A model generated the notes under the pieces. The model searched no databases. It saw only the letters and a program-made list of their open reading frames with translations, and was not told the DNA's origin. From Actinophytocola sp036378875 (GTDB lineage Bacteria; Actinomycetota; Actinomycetes; Mycobacteriales; Pseudonocardiaceae), in contig NZ_DASUVO010000176.1 of assembly GCF_036378875.1 (NCBI RefSeq), positions 124,001-188,000 on the forward strand: a stretch of 64,000 nucleotides of DNA, in the 5' to 3' direction. The position numbers and the translations under genes are program-made. This document shows positions 23,481-32,921 of this stretch, in pieces. Each line of letters starts with the position of its first letter. Position 1 is the stretch's first letter.

Positions 23481-26153
23481 ATGACCGACCAGCTCATCGC
23501 AACGCTGGCCCCTTACGGTCTTCGTTGCGAGCATGTGGTCGAGCCGCTCGGCATCGGCACCCGCGCCCCGCTGCTGTCCTGGCGTCTTGCTTCGACGCGT
23601 CGCGGCGACGCTCCCGCGAGCCACCGGGTCGTGGTGTCCGCCAACGACGAAACCGTCTGGGACTCCGGTGAGATCGCCGACCCGGAGGCGATCTCCATCA
23701 TCTACCGCGGTCCGGTGTTACAACCACGCACTCGTTACCACTGGCAGGTCACCGTCACCGCGGCGGACGGTGCCACGAACACGTCCGGATCCTGTTTCGA
23801 GACCGGCCACGACGCCTGGACCGCCCAATGGATCGCCCATGATCCCGCCGACGTGGAGGTGGTGGACGCCCCCGACGAAGGCGACCTGGCGCTGCCGGAC
23901 CACGGCCTCCGTCCGGCCGTCCAACTCCGGCGCACACTGACCGTCCACGCCGCGCCGACCACGGCCCGCCTGTACGTGACCGCACGCGGCCTGTTCGAGG
24001 CCCATATCAACGGAAAACGCGTCGGTGACCACGAACTGGCACCGGGTTGGACCGACTACCGCGACCGGATCGACTACTGGACGTACGAAGTCACGGACTT
24101 GCTCCAATCCGGCGAGAACCTGCTCCAGTTCACGATCGCGGACGGGTGGTGGAGCGGCTATGTCGGCTTCGATCCGCGGCAAGCCGGTGCCCACTACGGC
24201 ACTTTCCCGCAGTTGATCGCCGAGTTGCACCTCGACCACACCGACGGCGCGCACGAGGTCGTCGCCACCGACGGAACGTGGGAGACCCGCCGCGGCCCGA
24301 TCCGGTACGCGGACCTGCTGATGGGGGAGCGCCACGACCTCAACCGCGAGCTTTCGCCGTGGCGGCCCGCCACAACCGTGGACGGCGACCATTCGCGTCT
24401 GGTCGCCGCCGTAGCGCCGCCGATCCGCGCAACCGAGGAACTGCCGGCGAGAACGGTGACCGCCACCGGCGACCGTCATCTCGTCGACTTCGGCCAGAAC
24501 ATCGCGGGCCGTGTCCGCCTCACGGCCCGCGACCTCGCTCCCGGGGCGCGCGTGGTCATCCGGCACGGCGAGGCACTCGACACCGACGGCACACTCCACA
24601 CCGACAACCTCAGAACCGCGAGGGCCACCGACATTCTCGTCGCGGGCGCCGAACCAACTGTCGTCTTCGAACCGCGGTTCACCTACCACGGTTTCCGGTA
24701 CGCCGAGGTCACGGGCCTCACCACGTTGTCGCCCGCCGACATCACCGCGGTCGTGCTGCACAGCGACACCCCGCCGGCCGGCGAGTTCACCTGCGACGAC
24801 CCCGACATCCAACGGCTCGACAGCAACATCCGGTGGGGACAGCGCGGCAACTTCGTCTCCGTCCCCACCGACTGTCCACAACGCGACGAACGGCTCGGTT
24901 GGCTCGCGGACGCACAGGTGTTCCTGCCGACCGCGTGCTACAACGCCGACGTGGCCGCGTTCTTCACGAGCTGGCTGCGCGAAGTACGCGGCGCCCAGTC
25001 GGAAGAGGGCGGCTTCCCGAACGTGGCACCGAGAATCGCCGGGGTCGCGGACGAGGGCGCCCCCGGCTGGGCCGACGCCGGGGTGCTGATCCCGTGGCAT
25101 CTGTACCGCGTCTACGGCGACGAACGAGTCCTCGCCGACAACCTCGACGCCATGTGCCGCTGGGTCGACTTCGTCCACCACAACAACCCCGACCTGGTGT
25201 GGCGCAACCGCGTTGGTCCACATTTCGCGGACTGGCTCGCCCCGACACCGACCCCACGGGACGTCGTCGCCACCGCTTACTTCGCCCGCAGCGCCCAACT
25301 GACCGGTCTCGCGGCCGAAGTTCTCGGACAACTCCACACCGCGCAGCGGTACCGCACGCTCGCGGCACACATCCGCAAAGTCTTCGTCGAACGGTTCACC
25401 ACGATGGACCAACCGGGGTTCGCTGTCGCGGGCGACACCCAAACCGCGTACCTGGTGGCACTCGCCTTCGAGTTGCTCCCGGACGAACTGGTACCGCACG
25501 CCGTTCGCCGGCTGGTCGAGCTGGTGAACGAAGCGGGCCCGGCCGTCACCACTGGCTTCCTCGGGGTGTCACTCGTCGCCCCGGTGCTCGACCACCACGG
25601 CCACCCCGACCTCGCGCACGCCTTGCTACGCAGGACCGAACCACCGTCCTGGCTGTACTCGCTGCGACACGGCGCGACGACCATCTGGGAACGCTGGGAC
25701 GGCTACACCGCCGAACGCGGGTTCCAAGCCTGCGCCATGAACTCGTTCAACCACTACGCGCTCGGCTCGGTCGGCGAGTGGCTGTACCGCGGCGTCGCCG
25801 GCATCGACCAGGCACCCGGCTCCGTCGGCTTCCGCGAGTTGGTCATCCGCCCCCGGCTCGGCCGGCTGAACCACGCCGGCGCGCGGTACGAGTCGGTGCG
25901 CGGCACGGTCGCCACCACATGGTCCAGAGTGGACGGTGTACTGAAACTGGACGTCACCGTGCCACCTGGCGCGAATGCCACCCTGCACGTGCCGACACCC
26001 GAACCCGACAGCGTGCGGGAGCGAGGCCTGCCGGCGCGGGAGGCCGCCGGCGTTCGGATCGTCCGCGTCGAGCCCGGCACACTCGTCTGCCGGCTCACCT
26101 CGGGGGACTTCCATTTCACGGCGGCGGCGCCGCAACCCCAGGAGAGATCATGA
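23481..26153 (+). CDS. GH78 alpha-L-rhamnosidase
   Basis: Start chosen at the ATG at 23481 (GGAGC upstream); an in-frame TTG 21 nt earlier is weaker. The 890-residue protein begins with a fibronectin-like region (LRCEHVVEPLGIGTRAPLLS), then the Bac_rhamnosid N-domain (LYVTARGLFEAHINGKRVGD, APGWTDYRDRIDYWTYEVTD). The catalytic (alpha/alpha)6 domain has the GH78 motif TDCPQRDERLGWLADAQVF and TTIWERWDGYT. A C-terminal beta-sandwich completes it (GFRELVIRPRLG). The length is normal for GH78. There is no signal peptide, so it is intracellular. Its stop overlaps the start of a sugar-binding lipoprotein, so imported rhamnosides are probably cleaved by it. Confidence 0.95.
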   Translation: MTDQLIATLAPYGLRCEHVVEPLGIGTRAPLLSWRLASTRRGDAPASHRVVVSANDETVWDSGEIADPEAISIIYRGPVLQPRTRYHWQVTVTAADGATNTSGSCFETGHDAWTAQWIAHDPADVEVVDAPDEGDLALPDHGLRPAVQLRRTLTVHAAPTTARLYVTARGLFEAHINGKRVGDHELAPGWTDYRDRIDYWTYEVTDLLQSGENLLQFTIADGWWSGYVGFDPRQAGAHYGTFPQLIAELHLDHTDGAHEVVATDGTWETRRGPIRYADLLMGERHDLNRELSPWRPATTVDGDHSRLVAAVAPPIRATEELPARTVTATGDRHLVDFGQNIAGRVRLTARDLAPGARVVIRHGEALDTDGTLHTDNLRTARATDILVAGAEPTVVFEPRFTYHGFRYAEVTGLTTLSPADITAVVLHSDTPPAGEFTCDDPDIQRLDSNIRWGQRGNFVSVPTDCPQRDERLGWLADAQVFLPTACYNADVAAFFTSWLREVRGAQSEEGGFPNVAPRIAGVADEGAPGWADAGVLIPWHLYRVYGDERVLADNLDAMCRWVDFVHHNNPDLVWRNRVGPHFADWLAPTPTPRDVVATAYFARSAQLTGLAAEVLGQLHTAQRYRTLAAHIRKVFVERFTTMDQPGFAVAGDTQTAYLVALAFELLPDELVPHAVRRLVELVNEAGPAVTTGFLGVSLVAPVLDHHGHPDLAHALLRRTEPPSWLYSLRHGATTIWERWDGYTAERGFQACAMNSFNHYALGSVGEWLYRGVAGIDQAPGSVGFRELVIRPRLGRLNHAGARYESVRGTVATTWSRVDGVLKLDVTVPPGANATLHVPTPEPDSVRERGLPAREAAGVRIVRVEPGTLVCRLTSGDFHFTAAAPQPQERS

Positions 26154-27403
26154 CCATCGAAAAGTTGAGCAGGCGCGGCTTCCTCGCCCTCACCGGCGGT
26201 GTCGCCGCGACGGCGGCCCTGACCGCGTGTGGTGGCTCCGGCAGCGGCGACGGGTTACGCCTCGTCGGTGTTGCCGATCAGCAGAAGCCGCTCGACAAAC
26301 TCACCAAGGCCTACGGCAAGACCCAGTTCAGCACGTCGTACGCGCCGACCGACCAGGTGCAGACGTCGGTGCGAACCCAGCTCGGCGCCGGCAACGCACC
26401 CGACATCCACGTCGTCTACCCCGGCAACGGCAGCGCGATGAGCATGGTGCAGATCTCCGACGCCAACCTGCTCGCCGACCTGTCCGACCAGGAGTGGACG
26501 CAGAAGATCCCGGAGAACTTCAAGCCGGCGTTCCAGAACCAGGGCAAGACCTACATATACTCGGCCGGTGCGAGCGTGATCGGCGCGATCTACAACAAGA
26601 AGGTGTTCGCGGAGGCCGGCGTCCAGCCGCCCACGACCTGGCCCGAGTTTCTCCAGGTGTGCGAGAAGATCAAGCAGGCCGGGAAGATCCCGATCGCGCT
26701 CGGCGCGCAGACGCCGTGGATCACCCAGCTCATCACCTACGCGCTCGTACCGTCCACTGTGTACGCGAAGACCCCCGACTTCGACCAGCAGATGGCCTCG
26801 GGGAAGGCGAGCTTCGCCGACTCCGGCTGGGTCGACGCCCTCGAGATGTACCTGGACCTGCAGAAGCGGGGCTACTTCAACGACAACCCGAACGGCACCA
26901 CGTTCGAGCAGCAGACGTCGATGGTCGCCACCGGTGAGGCCGCCATGGCGATCCAGGTGACCGCCGTGCTGCCCGACTTCCGCGAGGCCGCCGACAACGC
27001 CGACGACCTGTCGATGTTCCCGGTGCCCGGCGCGGACACCGCGGACGGGGTGTGGATCCCCGCTGGCATCGTTGTCGGCGTGGGTGTCAGCGCTCGCAGC
27101 AAGAAACTGGCCGAGGCGAAGGCTTTCATCGAGTTCCTCGGCGAGCAGAAGAACATCAACGCGTGGGCGGAGACCATCGCCTGTGTGCCGCTGGTGCGGG
27201 ACGCGAGCTCCACGATCGACCCGGTGCTCGACCCGTTCCTGCCGTTCCTGGAGGAGAACCGGGCGGTGCCGTTCATGGACCAGGCGTGGCCCAACGCCGA
27301 GGTGCAGCCGGCGCACTTCGCCGTCGTGCAGGAGCTCCTCGGCGGCGAGACCACGATCCCCGAGGCGCTCGCGAAGCTCGACCAGACCTACCGGAAGAGC
27401 TGA
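26150..27403 (+). CDS. sugar ABC transporter substrate-binding lipoprotein
   Basis: A 417-residue protein whose ATG overlaps the GH78 stop. The leader MTIEKLSRRGFLALTGGVAA is Tat-like (RRGFL) and ends in a lipobox LTAC, so it is a lipid-anchored extracellular receptor. The rest is a family-1 solute-binding fold (NAPDIHVVYPGNGSAM, YIYSAGASVIGAIYNKKVFA, TGEAAMAIQVTAVLPDF). Two permeases follow directly. The linked rhamnosidases make rhamnose-containing oligosaccharides the likely ligand (inference). Confidence 0.92.
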   Translation: MTIEKLSRRGFLALTGGVAATAALTACGGSGSGDGLRLVGVADQQKPLDKLTKAYGKTQFSTSYAPTDQVQTSVRTQLGAGNAPDIHVVYPGNGSAMSMVQISDANLLADLSDQEWTQKIPENFKPAFQNQGKTYIYSAGASVIGAIYNKKVFAEAGVQPPTTWPEFLQVCEKIKQAGKIPIALGAQTPWITQLITYALVPSTVYAKTPDFDQQMASGKASFADSGWVDALEMYLDLQKRGYFNDNPNGTTFEQQTSMVATGEAAMAIQVTAVLPDFREAADNADDLSMFPVPGADTADGVWIPAGIVVGVGVSARSKKLAEAKAFIEFLGEQKNINAWAETIACVPLVRDASSTIDPVLDPFLPFLEENRAVPFMDQAWPNAEVQPAHFAVVQELLGGETTIPEALAKLDQTYRKS

Positions 27404-27407
27404 ACAG

Positions 27408-28295
27408 GTGCGAAGGACACGCCGGTTCCTGCTGCCGCCGTGGTGGTTCGCGGCACCCGCGCTGCTCGTCTACGCGGTGGTGGTGCTCTACCCGAGCGGT
27501 GCCGGCATCGTCTACGCCTTCACCGACTGGACCGGCATCGGCGACTGGTCCTTCGTCGGGTTCGACAACTTCACGGCACTGTGGACGGACGAGGCCGCCC
27601 GCGGCTCGCTCGTCAACACACTACTGCTCACGATCGCGATCGTGGTGGTGCAGAACGGGATCGGGCTGCTGCTCGCGCTCGGTGTGCACGCTCGCATCAA
27701 GTCAAGGTCCCTGCTGCGGGTGATCTTCTTCGCGCCCGCGGTGGTCAGTCCGGTGATGATCGCGTTCCTGTGGAAGTACGTGTACAACCCGAAACCCGAC
27801 GAGGGGCTCAACGGGTTGCTGGCCGCGGTCGGGCTCGGCGGCTGGCGGCAGGACTGGCTCGGCGACCCCGACCTCGCGCTCTGGTCCGTCGCCGGCATGG
27901 TGGTGTGGCAGTTCGCCGGCTACTCGATGGTGATCTTCCTCGCCGGGCTGGAGTCCGTGCCGGACAACCTGCACGAGGCCGCGATGATCGACGGTGCCGG
28001 CCGGTGGCAGCGGTTCCGGCACGTGACGTGGCCGCTGCTCGCCCCGGCGGTGACCGTCAACGTCATGCTGTCGACCATCGGCGGGCTGAAGCTGTTCGAC
28101 CAGGTGTACGCGGCGACGAACGGCGGCCCCGGCTACGCGAGCGAGACACTGTCGACGGTGCTGTACAAGCAGGCCTTCGTGTTCGGCAACTACGGCTACT
28201 CGACGGCGATCGCGCTCGTGCTCGCGCTCTTCGTGGCCGCCGTCTCCCTGGTGCAGATCCACTTCCTGAGAGGAAGGGAGGTGACGATCACATGA
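27408..28295 (+). CDS. sugar ABC transporter permease (MalF type)
   Basis: A 295-residue membrane protein with GTG start 4 nt after the receptor gene. Six hydrophobic segments are visible, starting with FAAPALLVYAVVVLYP. The cytoplasmic coupling loop carries the EAA motif, HEAAMIDGAGRWQRFRHVTW, expected for binding-protein-dependent permeases. The stop overlaps the next ATG. It pairs with the following permease. No ATPase gene is in the locus, as is common in actinobacteria where a shared MsiK-type ATPase serves several sugar importers. Confidence 0.93.
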   Translation: MRRTRRFLLPPWWFAAPALLVYAVVVLYPSGAGIVYAFTDWTGIGDWSFVGFDNFTALWTDEAARGSLVNTLLLTIAIVVVQNGIGLLLALGVHARIKSRSLLRVIFFAPAVVSPVMIAFLWKYVYNPKPDEGLNGLLAAVGLGGWRQDWLGDPDLALWSVAGMVVWQFAGYSMVIFLAGLESVPDNLHEAAMIDGAGRWQRFRHVTWPLLAPAVTVNVMLSTIGGLKLFDQVYAATNGGPGYASETLSTVLYKQAFVFGNYGYSTAIALVLALFVAAVSLVQIHFLRGREVTIT

Positions 28296-29119
28296 GTTTC
28301 CGGTATGGACTCCGGACGTTCTCACTCGAGTTGTTGATGATCGGGATCGCGGTCGGTTTCCTGTTCCCCGTGTACGCGCTCGTGACGCTGTCCCTCAAGG
28401 ACCCGAGGCAGATCGCGGCGTCACCGCTGTCCCCGCCGACCGCGCCGACGTTCGCGAACTTCGGCAACGCGTGGGAGCGCGCGTCGTTCGGCTCGGCCCT
28501 GCTCAACAGCACGATCATCACGGTGGTGAGCGTCGCCGTCCTCGTCGCGGTCGGCTCGTTCGCCGCGTACTTCCTCGCTCGCTGGCAGACCAGGCTCGGC
28601 TACGGGCTGTACGTGCTGTTCCTGCTCGGCATCGTGCTGCCGTTCCAGCTCGGCATGATCCCGCTGTTCACGATGGTCGACGACCTCGGCCTGCTCGGCA
28701 CCTACCAGGGGATGATCCTGTTCTACACCGGCATCCAGCTGCCGTTCACCGTCTTCCTCTACACCGGGTTCATCCGGGCGCTGCCGAGCGACTACGCCGA
28801 CGCCGCGCTGATCGACGGCGCCGGGCACCTGCGAGCGTTCACCAAGGTCGTGTTTCCCCTGCTACGACCCATCACGGGCACGGTGCTGATCCTGAACGCG
28901 GTGTTCGTCTGGAACGACTTCCTCACCCCGCTGCTCTACCTCGGGGGGTCTGACCACGAGACCATTCCGGTGCGCATCTTCTCCTTCGTCGGCCAGTACG
29001 TCTCCGACTACGGTCTGGTGTTCGCCGGACTCGTGCTGGCGGCGCTGCCGATTCTCGCGATTTTTCTCGTACTACAGAAGTACGTGATCAAGGGCTTCTC
29101 CAGCGGCTTGAAAGGGTGA
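28292..29119 (+). CDS. sugar ABC transporter permease (MalG type)
   Basis: A 275-residue membrane protein with ATGA overlap to the upstream permease and an AGGAAGGGAGG ribosome site. The first segment is ELLMIGIAVGFLFPVYALVT. The EAA loop reads DYADAALIDGAGHLRAFTKV, followed by FPLLRPITGTVLILNAVFVW. It is the second channel subunit of the presumed rhamnoside importer. The PhoD-like gene starts 3 nt later, so the transcript probably continues. Confidence 0.93.
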   Translation: MSFRYGLRTFSLELLMIGIAVGFLFPVYALVTLSLKDPRQIAASPLSPPTAPTFANFGNAWERASFGSALLNSTIITVVSVAVLVAVGSFAAYFLARWQTRLGYGLYVLFLLGIVLPFQLGMIPLFTMVDDLGLLGTYQGMILFYTGIQLPFTVFLYTGFIRALPSDYADAALIDGAGHLRAFTKVVFPLLRPITGTVLILNAVFVWNDFLTPLLYLGGSDHETIPVRIFSFVGQYVSDYGLVFAGLVLAALPILAIFLVLQKYVIKGFSSGLKG

Positions 29120-29122
29120 TGT

Positions 29123-30709
29123 GTGTTGTCGACCCGTATCTCTCGTCGACGGGCGTTGGGCCTGGGCGGCGCCGGCGCGGCCGCCGTCCTGCTCGGCACG
29201 GGTGCGTGGAACGCGGCGGCCGCCTACGCGGCGCCGAAGGCCGGCAACCCGTTCACGCTCGGCGTCGCGTCCGGCGACCCGGCGCCGGGCGGGGTCGTGC
29301 TGTGGACGAGGCTCGCGCCCGACCCGTTCGCGGTCGACGGAAAGGGCGGCATGCCGGCCACACCGGTACGCGTCGGGTACGAGGTCGCACTGGACGAGCG
29401 GTTCAGGGCCGTCGTCCGGCGCGGCAGTGCCATCGCCACCCCGGAGCTCGGGCACTCGGTGCACCCGGAGATCAACGGCCTCGCACCCGACCGCGAGTAC
29501 TTCTACCGGTTCCGCGCCGGCGGTGAGCTCTCGCCGGTCGGCCGCACCCGGACCATGCCTTCGCGGTTCTCGAACCCCCGGGAGCTGAACTTCGCGTTCG
29601 CGTCGTGCCAGGCGTGGCAGGACGGCTACTTCACCGCGTTCGACCACATCGCCGCGGACGACCTGGACTTCGTCGTGCACCTCGGCGACTACCTGTATGA
29701 GTACGGGGTCGGCGCGAACAAGCGCGGTGTCACCGTCGATCCCCGCTTCCACACCGAGACCTTCGACCTGGCGCGCTACCGGTTGCAGTACTCGCTGTAC
29801 AAGGTCGAGGAGCCGCTGCGGAACGCGCACGCACGGCACCCGTTCATCACCACCTTCGACGACCACGAGGTGGAGAACAACTGGGCAGGCGACATCTCCG
29901 AGATCGACAAGGAAACCGACCAGGACCGCGCCGTGTTCCGCAAGCGGCGGGCGGACGCGTTCCAGGCCATGTACGAGAACCTGCCGCTGCGGCGGGCGCA
30001 GATGCCCGACGGGCCGAACATCCGCATGCACCGGCGCGTGTACTACGGCCGGCTGGCCGACCTCACGATGATCGACACCCGGCAGTACCGCGACGACCAG
30101 CCGTGCGGCGACGGCGGCGGCACGACCTGCGCCGACCGGTTCAACCCGAACCGCACGATCCTCGGCGGGCCGCAACGGGACTGGCTGCTCGACGGGTTCT
30201 CCCGCTCGCGCGCACGCTGGCAGGTCATCGGCAACCAGGCCCCGATGGGCCAGACCGACCGCGACCCCGGCGAAGCCGTCAACGTCTGGTATGACCCGTG
30301 GGACGGGTACGTGGCCGAGCGGGACCGGGTGCTCGCCGAGGCCCTGGACCGCGGCGTGCGGAACCTCGTGGTCATCACCGGCGACCGGCACCAGAACTAC
30401 GCGTGGGACCTGAAGCGTGACTACACCGACCCGTCGTCGGCGACCGTCGGCACGGAGTTCGTGGGCACGTCCGTCACGAGCGGCGCGGACGGCGCCGACA
30501 TGACCCCCGACGGCCAGTTCTTACTGGCCGCCAACCCCCACATGAAGTTCTTCAACTCCCAGCGCGGCTATGTCCGGGTGAACGTGAACAGGGAGCGGTG
30601 GCAGAGCGACTACCGCGTCCTGCCCTACGTGACCCGCCCCGGCGCGCCCGTCTCGACGCGGGCGAGCTTCGTGGTCGAGGACCGCGTGCCTGGCGTGCAG
30701 GACGCATAG
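29123..30709 (+). CDS. phoD: PhoD-like Tat-secreted alkaline phosphatase/phosphodiesterase
   Basis: A 528-residue protein with a GTG start preceded by AAAGGG. The N-terminus SRRRALGLGGAGAAAVLLGT is a Tat signal. A PhoD N-terminal domain follows (PFTLGVASGDPAPGGVVLWT RLAP). The metallophosphatase core has FAFASCQAWQDGYFTAFDHI, DFVVHLGDYLYEYG, TTFDDHEVENNW and VVITGDRHQNYAW, supplying the Asp, Asn and His metal ligands. PhoD enzymes are extracellular, Ca/Fe-dependent, and release phosphate from diesters and monoesters. It begins 3 nt after a sugar permease and is followed by a strong terminator, so it appears to be the last gene of the rhamnoside operon, an unusual partner. Confidence 0.93.
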   Translation: MLSTRISRRRALGLGGAGAAAVLLGTGAWNAAAAYAAPKAGNPFTLGVASGDPAPGGVVLWTRLAPDPFAVDGKGGMPATPVRVGYEVALDERFRAVVRRGSAIATPELGHSVHPEINGLAPDREYFYRFRAGGELSPVGRTRTMPSRFSNPRELNFAFASCQAWQDGYFTAFDHIAADDLDFVVHLGDYLYEYGVGANKRGVTVDPRFHTETFDLARYRLQYSLYKVEEPLRNAHARHPFITTFDDHEVENNWAGDISEIDKETDQDRAVFRKRRADAFQAMYENLPLRRAQMPDGPNIRMHRRVYYGRLADLTMIDTRQYRDDQPCGDGGGTTCADRFNPNRTILGGPQRDWLLDGFSRSRARWQVIGNQAPMGQTDRDPGEAVNVWYDPWDGYVAERDRVLAEALDRGVRNLVVITGDRHQNYAWDLKRDYTDPSSATVGTEFVGTSVTSGADGADMTPDGQFLLAANPHMKFFNSQRGYVRVNVNRERWQSDYRVLPYVTRPGAPVSTRASFVVEDRVPGVQDA

Positions 30710-30717
30710 GACCCGGG

Positions 30718-30752
30718 GCGACTGCTCGGCGGCACGTCCGCCGAGCAGTCGC
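30718..30752 (+). terminator. strong hairpin terminator after phoD
   Basis: GCGACTGCTCGGCGG (30718-30732) pairs perfectly with CCGCCGAGCAGTCGC (30738-30752) around a 5-nt loop, 8 nt past the stop. It ends the rhamnoside operon. Confidence 0.85.
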
Positions 30753-30805
30753 AAAGCGGGGACCCGTGAGCGGAGTCCGCGACCGGACGCTGTAGAACTT
30801 CGCGC

Positions 30806-31911
30806 GTGCTCCAGACCTACCTGCTACCGGTCCGGACCGCGATAGTGGTCTTTCCACTGATCGCGTTGCTGGTCATGCTGCCGGCCGCGGTGGTGAGCTA
30901 TCGGCGACGGGGCCGCGCGGGAGGGTGGACCGCGCTCGTCTTCTACGGGTTTCTCTTCTACCTGCTGGCCGCGTTCCTGCAGACCGTCGTCCCGCTGCCG
31001 GCCGACCCGGCGGGGTACTGCGCGGCACAGTCGTACGCGAGCACACCGCAACTGCGACCGTTCACCTTCGTCGACATGATGACCACGCGTGCACGCGTCT
31101 CGGGCACCTGGATCAACCCGACGCTGGGGAGCACGGCGCTGAACGTGGCGCTGCTGGCGCCGCTGTCGTTCTTCCTGCGCTACCTCGCGGGCACCCGGTT
31201 CCTGGCCGCGACCGCGGTGGGGTTCGGCGTCTCGCTGTTCTTCGAACTGACTCAGCTGACCGGACTGTGGTTCATCTACCCGTGCGCGTACCGGCTGTTC
31301 AGTGTGGACGATCTCATCCTCAACACGACGGGCGCCGTCATCGGCTGGCTGGTGGCCGGACCGCTGATCCGCCTGCTGCCCGACCTCGACCCGGAACGCG
31401 ACCGCCGCCGCTACGCGACGAGGGTGACGGCCAGCCGCCGGGCGTTGGCGCTCACCGCCGACGCGGTGGTGTTCGGCGTGAGCACCGTGGTGGTGCTCGG
31501 GCTGATCCAGTTGTTCGGTGGGCCGGCGGACCTGCGGGGTGCGGTCACCGCCACGCTGGCCGTCATCTACTTCCTGCTGGTCCCGGTTCAGACCGGCTCG
31601 ACGCTCGGCAAGCGGGCGATGCTGCTCAGGATCGAGCGCACGGACGGCCGCCCGGCGGGTCCGGTGTCGCTACTCGTGCGCAACGGGTGCTGCTCTCGCC
31701 GCTGTGGCTCCTGTGGCTGGCGTTGCGAGTGGAGCACTGGGACGTCTTCGGTGCGCCGCAACAGTTGCTGCTCCCGGTCGGCCTGCTGCTGTCGGGGTTC
31801 GTGGTCGGCATCTGGACCCCGCTGGCCGTGTTCTTCGGCGACGAGGCGGCGCCGTACGAACGCCTGTCGCGCACCCGCAACGTCGCGATCAGCCAGGAGC
31901 CCGCCACCTAG
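30806..31911 (+). pseudogene. VanZ-like plus RDD membrane protein with a frameshift
   Basis: From a GTG at 30806 the frame encodes a VanZ-like region of several membrane helices (RPFTFVDMM, FFELTQLTGL, FSVDDLILNTTGAVIGWLVA), then the start of an RDD domain (TADAVVFGVSTVVVLGLIQL, GSTLGKRAMLLRI). At the GGG run 31685-31687 the sense continues in another frame: VLLSPLWLLWLALRVEHWDV and LLSGFVVGIWTPLAVFFGDE to a TAG at 31909-31911. One missing G would restore a product of about 368 residues. The frameshift is seen directly. Whether it is real decay or a sequence error cannot be told. VanZ/RDD proteins are membrane proteins of unclear function. Confidence 0.8.
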
Positions 31912-32834
31912 TCGATCGCGCGGGTGTCGCGTGGTTCCAGGAACGGCTCCACGTTCTCCGGATGACCCTCCTCGATCTGTCGCTCACGGGTCAGCTCCGA
32001 GTCGAACTCCGCGCCGAACAGGACCGCGAGATTCGACAGCCACAGCCAGACGAGGAACACCACCACGCCGGCCAGCGAACCGTAGACCTTGTTGTACGAA
32101 GCGAAGTTCGCCACGTACACGGCGAAGCCGAACGAACCGACCACCCACACCAGCACCGCGAGCACGCTGCCCGGTGTGAGCCACCGGAAGCCGGGATGCC
32201 GGACGTTCGGTGACGCCCAGTACAGGATCGCGATCGCCAGGCTGACGAGCGCGGCCAGCACCGGCCACTTCGCGATGTCCCACACCGTGACGAACTGCTC
32301 GCCGAGGCCCAGCATGCTGCCGATCCGGTCGGCGATGCCGCCTGTCAGCACCACGCCGAGGATGGTGAGCGCGAGCAGTACCACCATGGCGAGGGTCAAC
32401 GCGATGCGCAGCGGGATGGTCTTCCAGATGGGCCGACCCTCCTCGATCTCGTAGATCGCGTTGGAGGCGCGGATGAAGCCTCCTATGTAGCCGGACGACG
32501 CCCACACCGCGCCCAGCAACCCGATCAGGGCCACGGGCCCGGCGACCGCCGCCGAACCCTCCAGCTCACGCACCACGTCGACGAGCATGTCCCGCGCCTG
32601 CCCCGGAGCGAGCTGCTGGAGATTGTCGATCAGTGGCTTCGTCACGGACTCGCCGACGAGACCGACGATGCTCATCAGCACGACGACCGCGGGGAACAGC
32701 GACAGGATGCTGTAGTAGGTCAGCGCGGCGGCCCAGTCGAGCAGCTTGTCGTCCATGAACTCGCGGAACGTGCGCTTCAGCGCGACCCACCATGAGTGTT
32801 TCGGTAGGGCCGTCGGGGTGTCGGCAACAGTCAT
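31908..32834 (-). CDS. YihY/BrkB-family membrane protein
   Basis: A 308-residue protein starting at 32834 after GGAGGC. Longer upstream in-frame extension is a shadow of the neighbouring protease. Motifs include DWAAALTYYSILSLFPAVVV, GLLGAVWASSGYIGGFIRAS, and GFRWLTPGSVLAVLVWVVGS with FASYNKVYGSLAGVVVFLVW, which are diagnostic for the YihY/BrkB (virulence factor BrkB-like) family with about six membrane helices. The charged C-terminal tail is cytosolic. Its TAG stop shares the palindrome CTAG with the stop of the convergent VanZ/RDD gene. Function not established (once misassigned as RNase BN). Confidence 0.92.
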   Translation of the reverse strand: MTVADTPTALPKHSWWVALKRTFREFMDDKLLDWAAALTYYSILSLFPAVVVLMSIVGLVGESVTKPLIDNLQQLAPGQARDMLVDVVRELEGSAAVAGPVALIGLLGAVWASSGYIGGFIRASNAIYEIEEGRPIWKTIPLRIALTLAMVVLLALTILGVVLTGGIADRIGSMLGLGEQFVTVWDIAKWPVLAALVSLAIAILYWASPNVRHPGFRWLTPGSVLAVLVWVVGSFGFAVYVANFASYNKVYGSLAGVVVFLVWLWLSNLAVLFGAEFDSELTRERQIEEGHPENVEPFLEPRDTRAID

Positions 32835-32921
32835 GACGCCTCCTTCGCGCCGTTCGTGAAGCTGGTTTACCCGGTCCGGGGGCATGCAACCCGCGAGCGT
32901 CCGCGCGCGTGGGTAGAGATC

